The notes beneath the pieces were generated by a model. The model had not been told where the DNA came from. It saw only the letters and a list, made by a program, of their open reading frames with translations, and did no database searches. From NCBI RefSeq assembly GCF_033118175.1, contig NC_083685.1, positions 129,886,501 through 129,950,500 of the forward strand: 64,000 nucleotides of DNA, given 5' to 3'. Each line of letters starts with the position of its first letter. The first letter of the stretch is position 1. Made by a program: the position numbers and the translations under genes. This document shows positions 10,441 to 22,036 of this stretch, piece after piece. The stretch is from Dama dama (Eukaryota; Chordata; Mammalia; Artiodactyla; Cervidae).

Positions 10441-10628
10441 TGGAACTTCCCTGGTGGTCCAGCGGTGAAGACCCCGCGCTCCCAATGCAGGGGGCCCAGG
10501 TTCGATCCCTAGTCAGGGAACTAGATCCCACATGCCACAATTAAAGGTCTTGCCTGCCACATGTCTTCAATCCTGCGTGCCACAGCTAAAGCCCAGCATA
10601 GCCCAAGTAAATAAGTATTTTTTAAAAA
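10441..10628 (+). mobile_element. CHR-type SINE
   Basis: The GGAACTTCCCTGGTGGTCC head, B-box-like GGTTCGATCCC and TCAGGGAACTAGATCCCAC body are well preserved. It ends in an AAATAAGTATTTTTTAAAA tail. Confidence 0.85.
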
Positions 10629-11012
10629 CGAATGATGTGTGTGTCAACATAAGAATGCCCATTACAGATCTTCATCTACAGGGAAGATCACTGAACAAGG
10701 GCCCCGCTTGCCGAGCTCAGGAATCCAGCATCCTGTATCAGCCAAGGCTCTACCGTCCACAGGCCGCTGCCCCTGACCAGTGGCTTAGTGGGAGGGACAC
10801 TCAGGCAAAACCCTTCCTTTGAGACAGGAGGTCTTCCAATGGCCAGCTTTGGCTTGAGCACTCCCCAACTCACCTGAACTTCCCTTGGACTGCAGGGCAT
10901 TCTAGGATTTCTGCTGTCCAATCGGGGTCAGGCTGGCTTGTTGGGCAGGCTAAAGGTTCTTCCAGCTCCTCCCAACCCCTCCCTATTATCCCTTACATTG
11001 TACACCCCCATG
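10629..11012. other. single-copy DNA, no recognised feature
   Basis: Mixed composition with no repeat family or gene recognised. Confidence 0.35.
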
Positions 11013-11096
11013 AGGATCTTCCCAACCCAGGGATTGAACTCACACCTTTTGCATCTCCTGCATTGGCAGACAGATTCTTTACCACTGAGCAACCAG
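11013..11096 (-). mobile_element. Bov-tA-type SINE fragment, antisense
   Basis: Only the tRNA-like part remains: ATCTTCCCAACCCAGGGATT through TTTACCACTGAGC. Confidence 0.8.
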
Positions 11097-11245
11097 AAAT
11101 ATTAACCTGAGCCAAAGCTACTCCTGTTAGAATAAAGATCCCAGAATCTCTGAGACCAATGAAGTTTATGTCCCCTCTGCCAGCCTGCAAGCCTGTTTCC
11201 ACTCGGGAATTAATTAGGATCAGCATTTTACCAGTCAATATGTCC

Positions 11246-11310
11246 AAAAAAAAAAAAAAAAAAAAAAGAAGAAGGAAAGAAAGGAAAGAAAAAGAAAAAA
11301 TCAACAGTAT
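11246..11310. repeat. poly-A with GAAA/GGAAA repeat
   Basis: A run of 22 A is followed by degenerate AAGG/AAAG units. It may be a retroposon tail, but no body is recognised before it. Confidence 0.8.
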
Positions 11311-13119
11311 GCTCGTTTTTTCTTGTGCAGTAAGCCCATCACCATTACAAATGTATGTACACTATAGCTGGTATCTTTGAGGACAGTTGGAAATATTAAC
11401 AAAAAGCATATTCTTGATGACTTTTTCCACTTCATGTAGCTACATTACAGTCAATAAATGGAACTTATTAAATGTACCTCTTAAATGTGATGTGATATTT
11501 ATCTATAAAACATTTTCCATAAGCATTCACAGAGCAGAACACTTTTCAAGATTAATATCTCCTGTGCCGGAAAGAAACGACCCTGTAGAAGATGGTGCTG
11601 CCAGCCGAGGTGACGAGAAATTGATAAAAGTCGACTTTTGTTCAACCTGCCTCCTTGACATTTTGTTCTCTTCTGTTCTACAGGACCTCGAAGGCTGGGT
11701 GGACATTCCTGTGTTCTCAGCTACAATTCCAGTCTTTTCACCAGAGCAGTTTTATTTCCTGACTACAGCTTAAGAAAGCCAGTGCCACTGGAGAAATAAT
11801 TGCAAGTGCACAGGTTATGTGGCTGGTGGAAAATAGGCATCAATGGAAAAGGGACTGAAACCAAGTTCTCTTCCGACTGCTAATTCAGAACTTCTGGCTT
11901 TTCTGTGGCGCTCGAGGCCCGTGTTGATGGCACAACCAAAAAGACTAAACAGAAGATCAGAATTGCAAATGACCAGAAGGAGTTCGTTCAGAAAACAGAC
12001 GCATACAATCACGGTCTCCTTTTCCTTTTACAAGTCAGAAGCCACGGGTCTCGTTCAAGAGCGAGTAATGGTGTGGAGTGAGAGCAATGCAGGGAAACGT
12101 CTAGATTTCTCTTTTGTTTCAAATCGGGCGCCCTGCCTCTCAGCCCAGACCCCTTAGCAGGGTTTCACAGCTGTGTCCCTTGCATGCCGGGCATGTTCCG
12201 ACATGTACAAGTGTGCCTTGGGCAGTCCGTGGCAGCCAGCGCCACCTAGCTTCCGGCTTCAACATTTCCTCAGCTCAACAGATTTCCAGACCTTTCAATG
12301 AGTCTTCCAGGAGGGCTGGATATAAGTTTCCCAGATTTTGAATGATGGAAGTCAAGACGGAAGCTGGAGCAGCCAAATTGCTCTAAATAATTATCAGGTG
12401 GAAAAACACGTCTCTAAGTCTGTGGAACGTTAAGTGTGATTTGCACAGCTTCTTGAAGCATTGACTGGTCAGAGCCTGTCTTTCATTTGACAAAACTGTG
12501 TGCCAAGCAGTTAGAGAATACGCACAGAGATCTGGCTTCCGAATTCCAGAGGCTGTGCCCTGAATTAGGGAATATCTCAACGGAGAGAGTCTTTGCTGGG
12601 CTTGCATCCAGGGAACACTTCCTTGGATCTAATGAACAACTGATGAAGGGTCAGAAGGGTTAGAAGGCCAGGGGGAGTGGCACGAGGTAATCTGCCCTAC
12701 CTTGAAGTGCATGCAGCCTTTCTGATGCCAACTCTGCGTGGAGGCTACAGCCCTCACTTTTCTCAGCGTGGAGGCTACGGTCCTCACTTCTAGAGACGGT
12801 AACAAGGCTTTCATCCAGATGACAATGATCTCCGGCCTTCGTGAGAGCAGACCGTCATAACACGAGAAACAGAGGACACGGAATTCAGGAGCGGGCTGGG
12901 TCTGCGCTGTCGAGACCAGTTGCCTGGCATCCTGAGCTGATATGCCTTAGAGCCCGTGGATGCTTTGAATGTGTCCATGATATCAACACAGAGAGACGTG
13001 GAGCAAGGGGGCAGACAGGCCACCTGAACATTCCAGGAGGCACCTCTTTCTGTTTTCTCTTGGAGGACAGGAGAGTGTGATTGCCAACCATGAGCTCAGT
13101 GAGGGAATCCTCCAGCTGG
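11311..13119. other. long single-copy block
   Basis: About 1.8 kb without a recognised transposon, one of the longest such stretches here. An acceptor-like pyrimidine tract ending in CAG at 11681-11683 lies before a short open frame, but no convincing donor follows. An old conserved noncoding region is possible; only a cross-species alignment could tell. Confidence 0.35.
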
Positions 13120-13190
13120 TACTGATGATGGTGACGCTGATAGTGATGACGGTGATGATAATGGAAATTATGAAGGTGATCACTGACGAC
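13120..13190. repeat. imperfect GAT/GGT trinucleotide repeat
   Basis: Units such as GATGATGGTGACGCTGATAG and GATGACGGTGATGATAATGG give a purine-biased, threefold-periodic stretch. Confidence 0.7.
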
Positions 13191-13265
13191 AGTGTTGAAG
13201 AAGTTGGAAAGTGTTCGGTACTCTCTGTAAGACGTGAATAGAACAGGCTCCCTGCTGCCCCTATG

Positions 13266-13384
13266 TGGTGGCGGTAGTTGAGTCGCTAAGGGCTGTCCAG
13301 CTATTTCGACCCGCCAGGCTCCTCCGTCCATGAGATTTCCCAGACAAGAATACTGGTGTGGGTTGCTATTTCCTTCCCCAGCTG
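13266..13384 (-). mobile_element. BOV-A2-type SINE monomer, antisense
   Basis: TGGTGGCGGTAGTTGAGTCG, CGCCAGGCTCCTCCGTCC and AGACAAGAATACTGGTGTGG are the Bov-A unit without the tRNA-like head. Confidence 0.75.
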
Positions 13385-13443
13385 CCTCTATAGATGTAGA
13401 ATCTTTAGAGGAAACACCTAGAATTACTACAGTTCCCAACGAT

Positions 13444-13640
13444 GGGCTTCCCTTGTGGCTTCAGCTGGCAAAGAATCTGCCTGCAATGTGGGCAACCTGG
13501 GTTCGATCCCTGGGTTGGGAAGATCCTCTGGAGAAGGGAAAGGCTATCCACGCCAATATTCTGGCCTGGAGAATTCCATGGACTGTATAGCCCATGGGGT
13601 TGCAGAGAGTCAGAGACGACTGAGCAACTTTCACTTTCCC
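13444..13640 (+). mobile_element. Bov-tA-type SINE
   Basis: The GGCTTCCCTTGTGGCTTCAG head, GGTTCGATCCCTGGGTTGGG and GCAGAGAGTCAGAGACGACT tail are all present, with a TTTCACTTTCCC end. Confidence 0.9.
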
Positions 13641-14429
13641 AATGATAGTAGTTGAAGAAAACTGAAAGAGCTCCTAGAAGCTTTAAAATTCTCTTGCTTC
13701 CAAAGAGAAGTCAGCTTAAACCCACCTGAAGTTTTGCATGTTACCTTGGCAGGTAAAATCCTATCATATTATGAGCTGGGGGAGTACCTCTCACTCTTCA
13801 AGCTTGGATTAAGAATAGAAACTATTCTAAATTCTATTTTGGATTAAGAATAGAAACTCTGGACACAAAGAAAAGAAAACTGGACTCAAGCAACAAGTTC
13901 CAGGTCCAGGCAATCCTTCCTTCCTGACAAAAGAAGCAAGGCTAAAAGTCCAACATAAACCCCATCGAATTTCCATTCATGTTTCTCTGAATTTGGTTTG
14001 TAGTCTTTGGAACCCACAAAATAACCCATGCAAAGATCCCAGATGTTGGTGTATTTTTTGGTTCTCCTCGTATGAGGAAGGGCAGTGCGTTTCACACCAG
14101 CATTTGCTGAGAGTAAAATCTTATGAAAAACACGTATGTGTAATAATGTAGACCACCTTCCAACCAAAGTTTAATATAACCCCGTTATATTTTCTTAAGA
14201 TTTCAATTTAGCACAGCTAGCCACGAGAGCAATTCTGCTCTGATAAGAGTCCTGCCTAGGAGAACCTGCTAATGTTCTTTACCTGAAGTCACGTTTCAAA
14301 TTAACCACTGTAGAAATTTTAAACTTTGAAGTTTATGAATGATGACCCGAGAAGGATTTGTATTTTAATTTGTCCTTAAATATAATGAATTAGCCAAGAG
14401 AGATTTTGGTTTCCTGTCTAAAGTTGAAT
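13641..14429. other. single-copy DNA with a short direct repeat
   Basis: The words GGATTAAGAATAGAAACT occur twice near 13805 and 13841, a local duplication of about 36 bases. No gene or transposon is recognised. Confidence 0.4.
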
Positions 14430-14846
14430 GATGACCATTCTCCCAAAATTTGTTTTCACCCAGAACCGGTAAAGGTGACCACATTTGGGAAAAGGGGTCT
14501 TTGCAGATGTCATTAAGCTAAGAACTTGAGATGAGGTCATCCTGGACTAGGGTGGGCCCTAAAGCCAGTCATACTGTCTCTCTCGGAAGAGAGAAGATGC
14601 AGAGAATAAGACCACGTGGACACAGAGACGGAAGTCACGTGGCCAGACACCAAGAGACGCCGGAGCCCCCAGACACTGGACAAGGCAGGGAAGATTCTCT
14701 TCTAGAGATTTCAGAGAGCATGTGACCCTGCCAACACCTGGATTTCAGGTTTCTTGCCTCCAGAACTACGAGAGAATGAGTTTCTGTTGTCTTTAGCCCC
14801 TGGGTTTGTGGTCATTTGTTAGAGCAGCCTTCAGAAACTAATACAC
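14430..14846 (+). mobile_element. MLT1-type LTR (ERVL-MaLR), solo
   Basis: Typical words occur in order: TTTGCAGATGTCATTAAGC, GATGAGGTCATCCTGGAC, GCATGTGACCCTGCCAACAC, CCTCCAGAACTACGAGAGA and the 3' end CAGAAACTAATAC. It is well preserved along most of its length. Confidence 0.85.
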
Positions 14847-16430
14847 AATGTACTGTCACAATAAAAGAATTGAGTAAGAGGAATAAAGCTTTAAAGCACA
14901 AGTCCTTCTCCACCAGCCACTGCAGGAAACCCTTGCCCTGGCCTTGTGCAGCCTCACCAGTGTGTAAACTGCAGTGAGAAAGTTTAGAGCCTTCAGAGGA
15001 TTTATTGTTTAGACGTGTCTGACACAAAGAAACCATGGAAAATACTCTTCACTCACATTCCCTGGGCACACCCTGTTCTGTTACGCCTCTGTGTCTTTGG
15101 AAATGCCTACAACATCCTTTTCTACCTCGGGAACCCTACTAGCCCTCCAGATATATGACAAACGTTGTGACCCCTTTCATGAGGCGCCCTTCACCACGCC
15201 CGCAGCCGTAGACACACACAGAGTCACTCCCCCTCCCTCTGCGTCTGCAGCACTGTTTACCCCCTCTGTTACAGCACAGATGATAAAACAAGCTCTGACA
15301 TCCAAGTTCCCAGAGCCCTCCTCCCTGCCTGACTGTGAGGTTTATATACACAGTGAGGCGACCTAACCAGCCCCTCTACCCGTGGTCTCCAACGCTCTAG
15401 TCTGGATGTCCTTACAGCTTGGGGGCGGGGCTCCAAGTTCTAGGAAACAGGAGCTGCTAAGCTCGACCCTTTGAAGTTCTGGAATATTACTTCTATTTCA
15501 TTCTATTGGTCAAAGCAAGTCCGAACCCCATTCCCATTCCAGAAGGGAAGCAGAACCCACCTCTTGATCTAAGGCACACAGACACACCCAGAGGTGGGAG
15601 GAGGTGTTGGTGACCACATCTGGAGACTCCAGCTGAGGTCTAGTCCTGTTCTGTCTCTTACTAGGATTATGGCCCTGGATGTATAACCTCGAGGACTCAA
15701 CATGCTCTTCTATGACACTGAAACAACAGTGGTCCACTCGATCAGATTGCTAAACAGAGTGAAAGGGGCGCTACAGTTAACGCGGTGTGGCTTTTTGCAT
15801 GTAGCAACCCTGTAACAAATGATAGCTACTTTTCCTCTTCTGATAAAGGAGGGTATAATAAGTCGCTGTGTGGATAAAAGGAAAAAATGCAGAAAGAGAG
15901 AGATATCTTCCTGGAAAAAAAGAAAAAGGGAAAAGGATAATAAAGACACCCTTTACCAACTTCAGTCAAGTTTCCAAGGGCTAATCTTATTACCATGAGG
16001 CAACAATAGTTGAAATAACCAAAACTCTGCCGAGAAGTATTTGGGGATGCTGAGCAGCAAAGTACACTCCAAGTACATTCTAGGAAACCTCATAGTTAAG
16101 CTTCAGGATATAACTGTAGCTTTGTAGGATTTATGAAAATCTGTAGCTTTTAAAAATAATCTTTACTTCTGACTATTAAAGCAATATATGCCATGGAGAA
16201 CATTTTAGGGACTTTAGTAAAGCAGTAGGAAGACAATAACCACCCATAATGCAACCACAAAAGGAAACTGCTAGAAATAACTGAATATACTTTTTCACAG
16301 TTATTTTGTTATTGGAATATGCAGACAGGACTGGTTTTAAAAGTGTAAGACTTGTGTAGACACAGGGTTCCACACTCAGAGGGACCACGTTTTGGGTTTC
16401 ATCCTATATTATCACCATCTTGAAATTCTT
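14847..16430. other. single-copy DNA, no recognised feature
   Basis: About 1.6 kb with no recognised transposon. Open frames at 15091-15366 (plus) and 15510-15737 (minus) have no splice context or domains. A short GGGGGCGGGGC word at 15421-15431 is the only GC-box-like site noticed. Confidence 0.35.
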
Positions 16431-16680
16431 CATTTTTTTTTTAAATTGGAAGATAGTTGCTTTACAGTATTGTGTTGGCATCTACCATACAACAACGCGA
16501 ATCAGCCACAAGGACACGTATGTCCCCTCCCTCCCCAACCTTCCCCCCGCTCCCCCCTATCCCAGCCCTCTGGGTCATGACAGAGCATCGAGCTGGGCCC
16601 CATGATCTCTGCAGCAGCTTCCCACCGGCCGTCTATTTTACTCATGGTAGTGTGCATATGTCAACACCACGCTCTCAAAG
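16431..16680 (-). mobile_element. L1 3' UTR, antisense
   Basis: It has ATTTTTTTTTTAAATTGG, ATAGTTGCTTTACAGTATTG, a C-rich CCTCCCTCCCCAACC block, CAGAGCATCGAGCTGGGC and a CACGCTCTCAAAGG end. Confidence 0.85.
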
Positions 16681-17229
16681 GTCACCCCTTTTCCTTCTGG
16701 AGTTTTAGCCACTTTTTATTATATTCTCATATATTATTGCAAGTATGTTCTCACATTTTTAAACATGTTTTGTAAACATTATTTTAATGATGACATATAT
16801 TTCTTCCATGGACCTGTCATGTTTTAATTAATTATTTCATTCCTTTTATTAAGCTTGCAGGAAATTTACATTTCTGCTTATATAAATTACTTTGCAGCGT
16901 GTATCTTGGCCCATAAATTTTTCTCTTCATCTTTTATTTATTCCTATAAGACACAGCTCTGGAAATGGAGTTATTAGATCAAAGAGTTTAGATATTTCTA
17001 GGTTTTGAAATATACTTTCAGATTTATGTTTTCCTTAGCAGAATTATTCAGATGAATAGTCCAAACAGCGATCAGCAGGAGTGAGTGAGGTCTGTCTTAT
17101 AAAAGACCATGAACAAAGAGAATTCATTTATAGAGGGAAGACGCACAGTGCTTGACAGCATGGGGTTTTAAATTCAGTTTTCATATTATCCCTACCGAGC
17201 TACATGGTTTACTAGCTTCATGGTTTCAT
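16681..17229. other. AT-rich DNA, no recognised feature
   Basis: It may include an older L1 remnant (AACATTATTTTAATGATGAC), but no block is clear enough to name. Confidence 0.3.
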
Positions 17230-17325
17230 ACGACCTCTGTATGTTTCAGTTATAAAAATTGAGGATAGTAATATTCACCCTACAGAGGTGCTGTGAAGAT
17301 GAACTTGCACCACTCAGTGAGCGTT
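17230..17325 (+). mobile_element. MIR SINE fragment
   Basis: The order TATGTTTCAGTTATAAAAAT, GAGGATAGTAATATTCACCC and GAGGTGCTGTGAAGATGAAC follows the MIR 3' half. Confidence 0.6.
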
Positions 17326-17339
17326 AATTCAACACCACC

Positions 17340-18240
17340 TCTGTTATAAGAGTTCTGTTAGGCCCGTGGGGTACACCAGTGAGCAGGGCAGACAAGTCCC
17401 TGGAGTTCACAGTCAGACACAGAAGTCAGCCATAAAGCAGGCAGTGTAACAAAAGTGTCATGAGAATCAAGAAAGAAGAAGAAATGAAGTCTCTCTTTCA
17501 AAGTATATGACTGTGTCCAGAAAAGGCTTCGCTCTGGATTGGAGTAGCTCTGAGACCTGAAAAATGACAGGGGAAGGTGATCTTGGGGAAAGCTGCATGA
17601 GTGGGAAGGAATGTTGAAGATAAAGGAAAAATCCACAGAGAAAAAGCCCAGAAAGATTTTCAGGTTCAAAGAAGCAGAAACCCAGATAGCCAGGGTGACC
17701 AGAGGTCCCAGGTCACCTAGACAGTCCCTGTTCCTACCGACTGCTTTGACGTCCTGATTAACAGGGTCCCTTCATCTCAAAAAAGTCCTGGCTTAGAAGA
17801 CAGTACCATCATGCTATAGGAAAAAAGCCAAGAACAAGAGGGACAGTAGCAAGGAATTAGGTAAGCCTTTGGAGGAGCTTATGTATCCTGTTAAGAGGTT
17901 TTATGTTTATCTTAAGGATTTAAGAGTCATTAAGGGATTTTCATCAGGACGGTTACATAATCTGATTTGCCTTTTCCCATAGATACAGCTGCATCGGACA
18001 GAGAGGTTTTGTTGAGTAAAGATTAGCATTCACAAAGAACTTGGAAAACAAGGTGGTGTCTAAAACTGACAGAGAGTTGCTACCCAGATTTGTCAAGAAA
18101 TTTTTAGAAATCAGCAATGGAAAAAGTAGGGACTTCAATAGATGGAAGCTCTGCACAGACGCTTCCTGGAACAGAAAATGCAGACAGGTAAGAGGTGTGT
18201 GGAGAGGCGCCTGCCCTCAAGGTCAGCCCTCAGAAGGATA
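17340..18240 (+). mobile_element. ancient mammalian interspersed repeat, family uncertain
   Basis: GGGGTACACCAGTGAGCAGG, TAGCTCTGAGACCTGAAAAA and CATCAGGACGGTTACATAAT follow the order of a widespread old mammalian repeat. A DNA-element-like insert at 17697-17822 appears to split it. I cannot name the family with certainty. Confidence 0.4.
17697..17822. mobile_element. possible MER-type DNA transposon remnant
   Basis: It starts with AGGGTGACCAGAGGTCCCAG and contains GGGTCCCTTCATCTCAAAAA, resembling short nonautonomous DNA elements. The right terminal repeat is not clear. Confidence 0.35.
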
Positions 18241-18319
18241 CAGATGGAAACAAGGGGTGACCACCTCACACCCTTCACTCAAAGACAGGAAGTCCAAGGG
18301 TACCAGTCACTGGGGAAGT

Positions 18320-18396
18320 CTTCATTCACACGTTCAAGACATACTTGCTGAGAGCCTTTCATGCGCCAAGCACTGCAATCACAGTAATTAAAAGAA
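18320..18396 (-). mobile_element. L2/MIR-like remnant
   Basis: TCATTCACACGTTCAAGACA and GCGCCAAGCACTGCAATC look like the complement of an old L2 or MIR 3' end. A CHR SINE follows directly. Confidence 0.45.
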
Positions 18397-18680
18397 TAGG
18401 GACTTCCCTGGCGATCCAGCGCTTAGGGATGCGCCTTGCAATGCAGGGGATGTGGGTTGGGTCCGGGTTAGGGAGCTAGGATCCCGCATGCAATGGAGCA
18501 ACTAAGGCCAGGCCCTTTGGAGCCCGCCTGCCACAAGCCCAGAAGCCCACACACCCTGCAGCCCGCACACCACAGCTGCTGGGTCCACACGCCGCACCCA
18601 GCGAGTCCCGAAGCCACGATGAAGATCCCGCGTGATACAACAAAGACCAAGGCAGCCAAATAAATGCATTAAGAAAGAGC
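18397..18680 (+). mobile_element. CHR-type SINE, near full length
   Basis: It has a GGGACTTCCCTGGCGATCC head, GGATCCCGCATGCAATGG, the long repeated GCAGCCCGCACACCACAG-type body and a CAGCCAAATAAATGCATTAA tail. At about 280 bases it is among the longest CHR copies here. Several CpG sites are still present. Confidence 0.85.
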
Positions 18681-19189
18681 TGCTGAAGGAGTCAGGTAGG
18701 TAGCTGATCAGTCAGAGAGGGGAACTGGAGTTTCTAAGGTGGAGCCACACAGTGAGAACATGGGGCAGAGCCGTGGGCAGTGGGGTGAGGACGGTCGTGA
18801 TGAGGCGGTCATCCCAATCAACGAGCAGCCTGGGCTGGTTGGCCACACGCAGCTGGCACTGAACTTGGTCCCCGTAACAGCAGGTCTGTCTCCAATATTA
18901 ACACTGTGCAGAGTATATGCAATTATTACTACCATAAATCATCACGGCAGTCTGAAGATTTAGAAGAAATATATACAACTATGTTGAAGGGTCTCAGGAT
19001 CTTAGGAAGCAAAACTTTCTTACAAAAGTGTCACTATCAGAGTGCCGCCTTCAAATGATGGCTGATGTTCAAATCTGTGGTGTTTGAAAGAATAGAGAGA
19101 GAATAGGGATATCGGACAAACCACTGATTAAATATGTCCTTAAGAAACAGACTCACAAATACAGAAAACGGGCTAGTGGGAGCCAAGGG
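18681..19189. other. single-copy DNA, no recognised feature
   Basis: No transposon or gene recognised. Confidence 0.35.
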
Positions 19190-19440
19190 GGGAGGGGTTG
19201 AGGGAGGCATGGAGTGGGGATTGGGGTTAACAGATTTAAGCTTTCATACGGAGAATGGACAGCAAGAAGTTCCTACTGTGTGGCTCACCGCAGAAAATTA
19301 CATTCACTGTCCCGTAATAAACCATCATGGGAAAGATTATTAAACAAAAAAAGAATGTATACACGGATAACTGAATCACTTTGCTATACAGCAGTAATTA
19401 ATACATCATTGTAAACCAGCTAGACTTCAATTTAAACGTT
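19190..19440 (+). mobile_element. L1 3' UTR, sense
   Basis: GGGATTGGGGTTAACAGATT, GGATAACTGAATCACTTTGC and ACATCATTGTAAACCAGCTA follow the artiodactyl L1 3' UTR. Confidence 0.75.
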
Positions 19441-19930
19441 TTTAACATTTTCCCTCTCTACTGATTTATAAGGCCCATGCTTCTCTACGCTTAACTATCT
19501 ATTTGTTGCAAGTGCTTTTAGATCAGAAATTTCAGAAAAGAAAATATGGGGGCGGGCCCGGGGGAAAGAATGATTGGGAGGCCAGCCTCATTTAGAGAGT
19601 GGAAAGAAAGGAAAGGAGGAAAATGAAGACCGTCCTCGAGAGAAAAGATAGCCCGCACAGCCCAAGTATGGGTCCATGGAGAAGTCTGGACAGCTAACAT
19701 CCGCTAAAAATGATCAGCTTTCATTCTTTCCCATTCTAACCACTCTACTTTATTTCATACAAAGCAATCTAGTCTGATAAATTTTAAGACAGCTAACAAG
19801 GTCTTTATTCAAAGTGACTTCCTGTCATAACATAAGGCACGTAACACATAACACAATATAACACATGATACAGCATAACACCACCTGGGATATGTTTGAC
19901 CAAATACCAGGAATTTTCCTGAATGCTTAA
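19441..19930. other. single-copy DNA with a degenerate ATAACACATA repeat
   Basis: Between about 19826 and 19882 the words CATAAC, GTAACACATAACAC and ATAACACATGATAC form a short degenerate tandem repeat. The rest is unremarkable. Confidence 0.5.
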
Positions 19931-20155
19931 ACTTAAAAAAAAAAAATTATTTATTTATTCATTTGGCTCCGCCGGGTCTTAGCTGCGGCACACGGGATCT
20001 TTGATCGTCATTGGGACATGTTCTTTTAGTTGCAGCATTTGAGATCTTTCCCAGCATCAGGGTCTTTTCCAGTGAGTCAGCTCTTTGCCTCAAACCTGGG
20101 CCCCTTAGGTTGGAAGGATGGAGTCTTAGCCACTGGGCCACCAGGGAAGTCCCTT
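19931..20155 (-). mobile_element. CHR-type SINE, antisense, with an internal BovB-derived patch
   Basis: The outer parts are CHR: a poly-A start, CGGGTCTTAGCTGCGGCACA, and the end GGCCACCAGGGAAGTCCC. Inside, from about 20046 to 20092, lies TTTCCCAGCATCAGGGTCTT and the following GAGTCAGCTCTTTGC, which belong to the antisense BovB 3' end and not to a CHR SINE. The expected TCCCTGACCAGGGAT block is missing at that place. Confidence 0.7.
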
Positions 20156-21264
20156 AAGTGCTTAACCTTTGAATAGAGAAATTCAGAACGCCCCGTTTTC
20201 TCCTGGAACTGTATCTTATGCGACCGTTTATGAGACGCATAAATAGCTGCTCACGCTTCATCTGAGCCTCAGGATGGCTTGCTTGTTCCAGCGTCGGCGG
20301 TTCCCACAGCCTGGCCTTGGAGGAAGCCGGAGACTTGGAACCCACACCCTTGAATCGCATTCTCTGATTCCATCTCAGCAGAGGGTTAATACAAACTGAA
20401 GGAAGTGCATTCCAGGGGGAAAGTCCAGCCTGGGATGTCACACAGGCCGGAGCTGGGGCAGCAGGGGGTTGGACGTGCTCACCAAAACAAGGAAGATGGG
20501 AAGCTGGGTCTGCTCACATGACTCACCCTTCACCTCGGGAAGCCGTGAGTTCTTGCAAGGAAGCCCTGCCCAAGGTAATGAAAGTTTGGGAATCTATTTA
20601 CACAGCAGTCATCGAGGCCGAGTGTTTTTCTTCTTGTTTTCTCGTCTACTGGCTAAACAGGAAGTTTTCCGCAGGATGCTCTGACTTCCTCTGTTCAGAG
20701 TAATAACTTTAGCACTTTGCCTTCCTCTTCTCCCACGATACACTTAATGTTTCCGCTTTCAGGCCCCGGACTCGGTCACAGATTTCCTGCAGGAAGCTGA
20801 GGCACCTTAACACTTTGCAGGGATCCGTCGCACACCACCCACATCAAAATTTTACAAGGACACTTTCGTAGAAAGACTCAGCTTACTCAGAGGCCCTAGG
20901 GAAGGTCAGAGTTGGTGAGTTCATGAAATTCTGCAAAATCCGACCAGCCCAGTCTACATCCCTCCCCACGACATCCCCTGGAAGCGAGTTACTTAAAATA
21001 AATTCCTGATCACAGGGAGAAGGGCGAGTGACTCATGGAGGTTAACTAAGAAAGGAAGTTCTTCCTCCAGACCTTATCTTGGCACCTGCACATCATTAGA
21101 AGTGCTAAGAGTTATTGTCATCTAAAGAGGACGGTGAAAATAAAATTCAGCTGACGGGAGCCAGGCGTATGGTACTACCATCCAGAGCGATTATCTGAAC
21201 AGCTGCTAGTCCTGTTTCAAAACTGGCCTCCTATCCTTTGGTCATGTTTAAATTTCTGCCTTTC
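20156..21264. other. single-copy DNA, no recognised feature
   Basis: About 1.1 kb free of recognised transposons. Open frames of 60-95 codons have no support. Confidence 0.35.
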
Positions 21265-21770
21265 TGGTTCAGTGCAGCACGGTGATGGAGCACATGCTCC
21301 TGGAGTCCGGGACACTGGCTTGGATCCCAGCTCCAACATTTGTATTTGAAAAATGTCAAGGAAACATGTCCACGTCTTTGCTCTCGTTGTTCAGTTGCTC
21401 AGTAGTGTCCAACTCTTTTATCCTTCCCTACCCCAGAATCCTGGAGAGGGGTTGCCATTCGCTTCTCCAGACAATCTTCCCAACCCAGGGATCGAACCTG
21501 CATCTCCTGCACTGGCAGGCGGATTCCTTACCGCTGAGCCACCAGGGAAGCCTGTCCATTTCTTTAATCTTCTCTTTTTCTTCACCTTTGAAGTGGGAAT
21601 AATCATTGCATTTGGTGAATCATAAAATTATTCATTTTTGTGGGTTAAAGCCACTGTAAGGGATTTTTTTTGTTTGTCTGTTTGCAAGGATGAAGGAGTT
21701 AATACATGTATAGCACCTGGCACACTGCTAACACCTATTAAAATTCAACAAAGCAATTACATTTTTATTA
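21265..21770 (+). mobile_element. MIR SINE split by a younger SINE
   Basis: The left part has CAGCACGGTGATGGAGCAC and TTGGATCCCAGCTCC. The right part has GAAGTGGGAATAATCATTGC and AGCACCTGGCACACTGCTAA. The two halves are in MIR order on either side of an antisense Bov-tA SINE. Confidence 0.65.
21385..21552 (-). mobile_element. Bov-tA-type SINE, antisense, nested in MIR
   Basis: It has GTTCAGTTGCTCAGTAGTGT, a shortened middle, GGGATCGAACCTGCATCTC and a CCACCAGGGAAGCC end. Confidence 0.85.
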
Positions 21771-21828
21771 TTGTCACTTTGCATCGTGTGTTGTTTTAAT
21801 CTATCATTATTAAGTATTTATAGTATCT

Positions 21829-22036
21829 GTTGATTAGTCGCTAAGTCATATCCGACTCTTTTGCAACCCCATGGACTGCAGCCTACCAGGCTCCTCCATC
21901 CATGGGATTTCCCTGGCAAAAATACTGGAGTGGGTGGCCATTTCCTTCTCCAGGGGATCTTCCCGACCCAGGGATTGAACCTGGGTCTCCTGCATTGCAG
22001 GCGGGTTCTTTACCACTGAGCCACCGGGGAAGCCCC
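21829..22036 (-). mobile_element. Bov-tA-type SINE, antisense
   Basis: It has TAGTCGCTAAGTCATATCCG, AATACTGGAGTGGGTGGCC and GAGCCACCGGGGAAGCCCC. Near full length. Confidence 0.9.

Noticed and set aside
12885..13439. 184-codon open frame on the minus strand
   Set aside because: Its His-rich middle is the translated GAT/GGT simple repeat and its start lies in a SINE.
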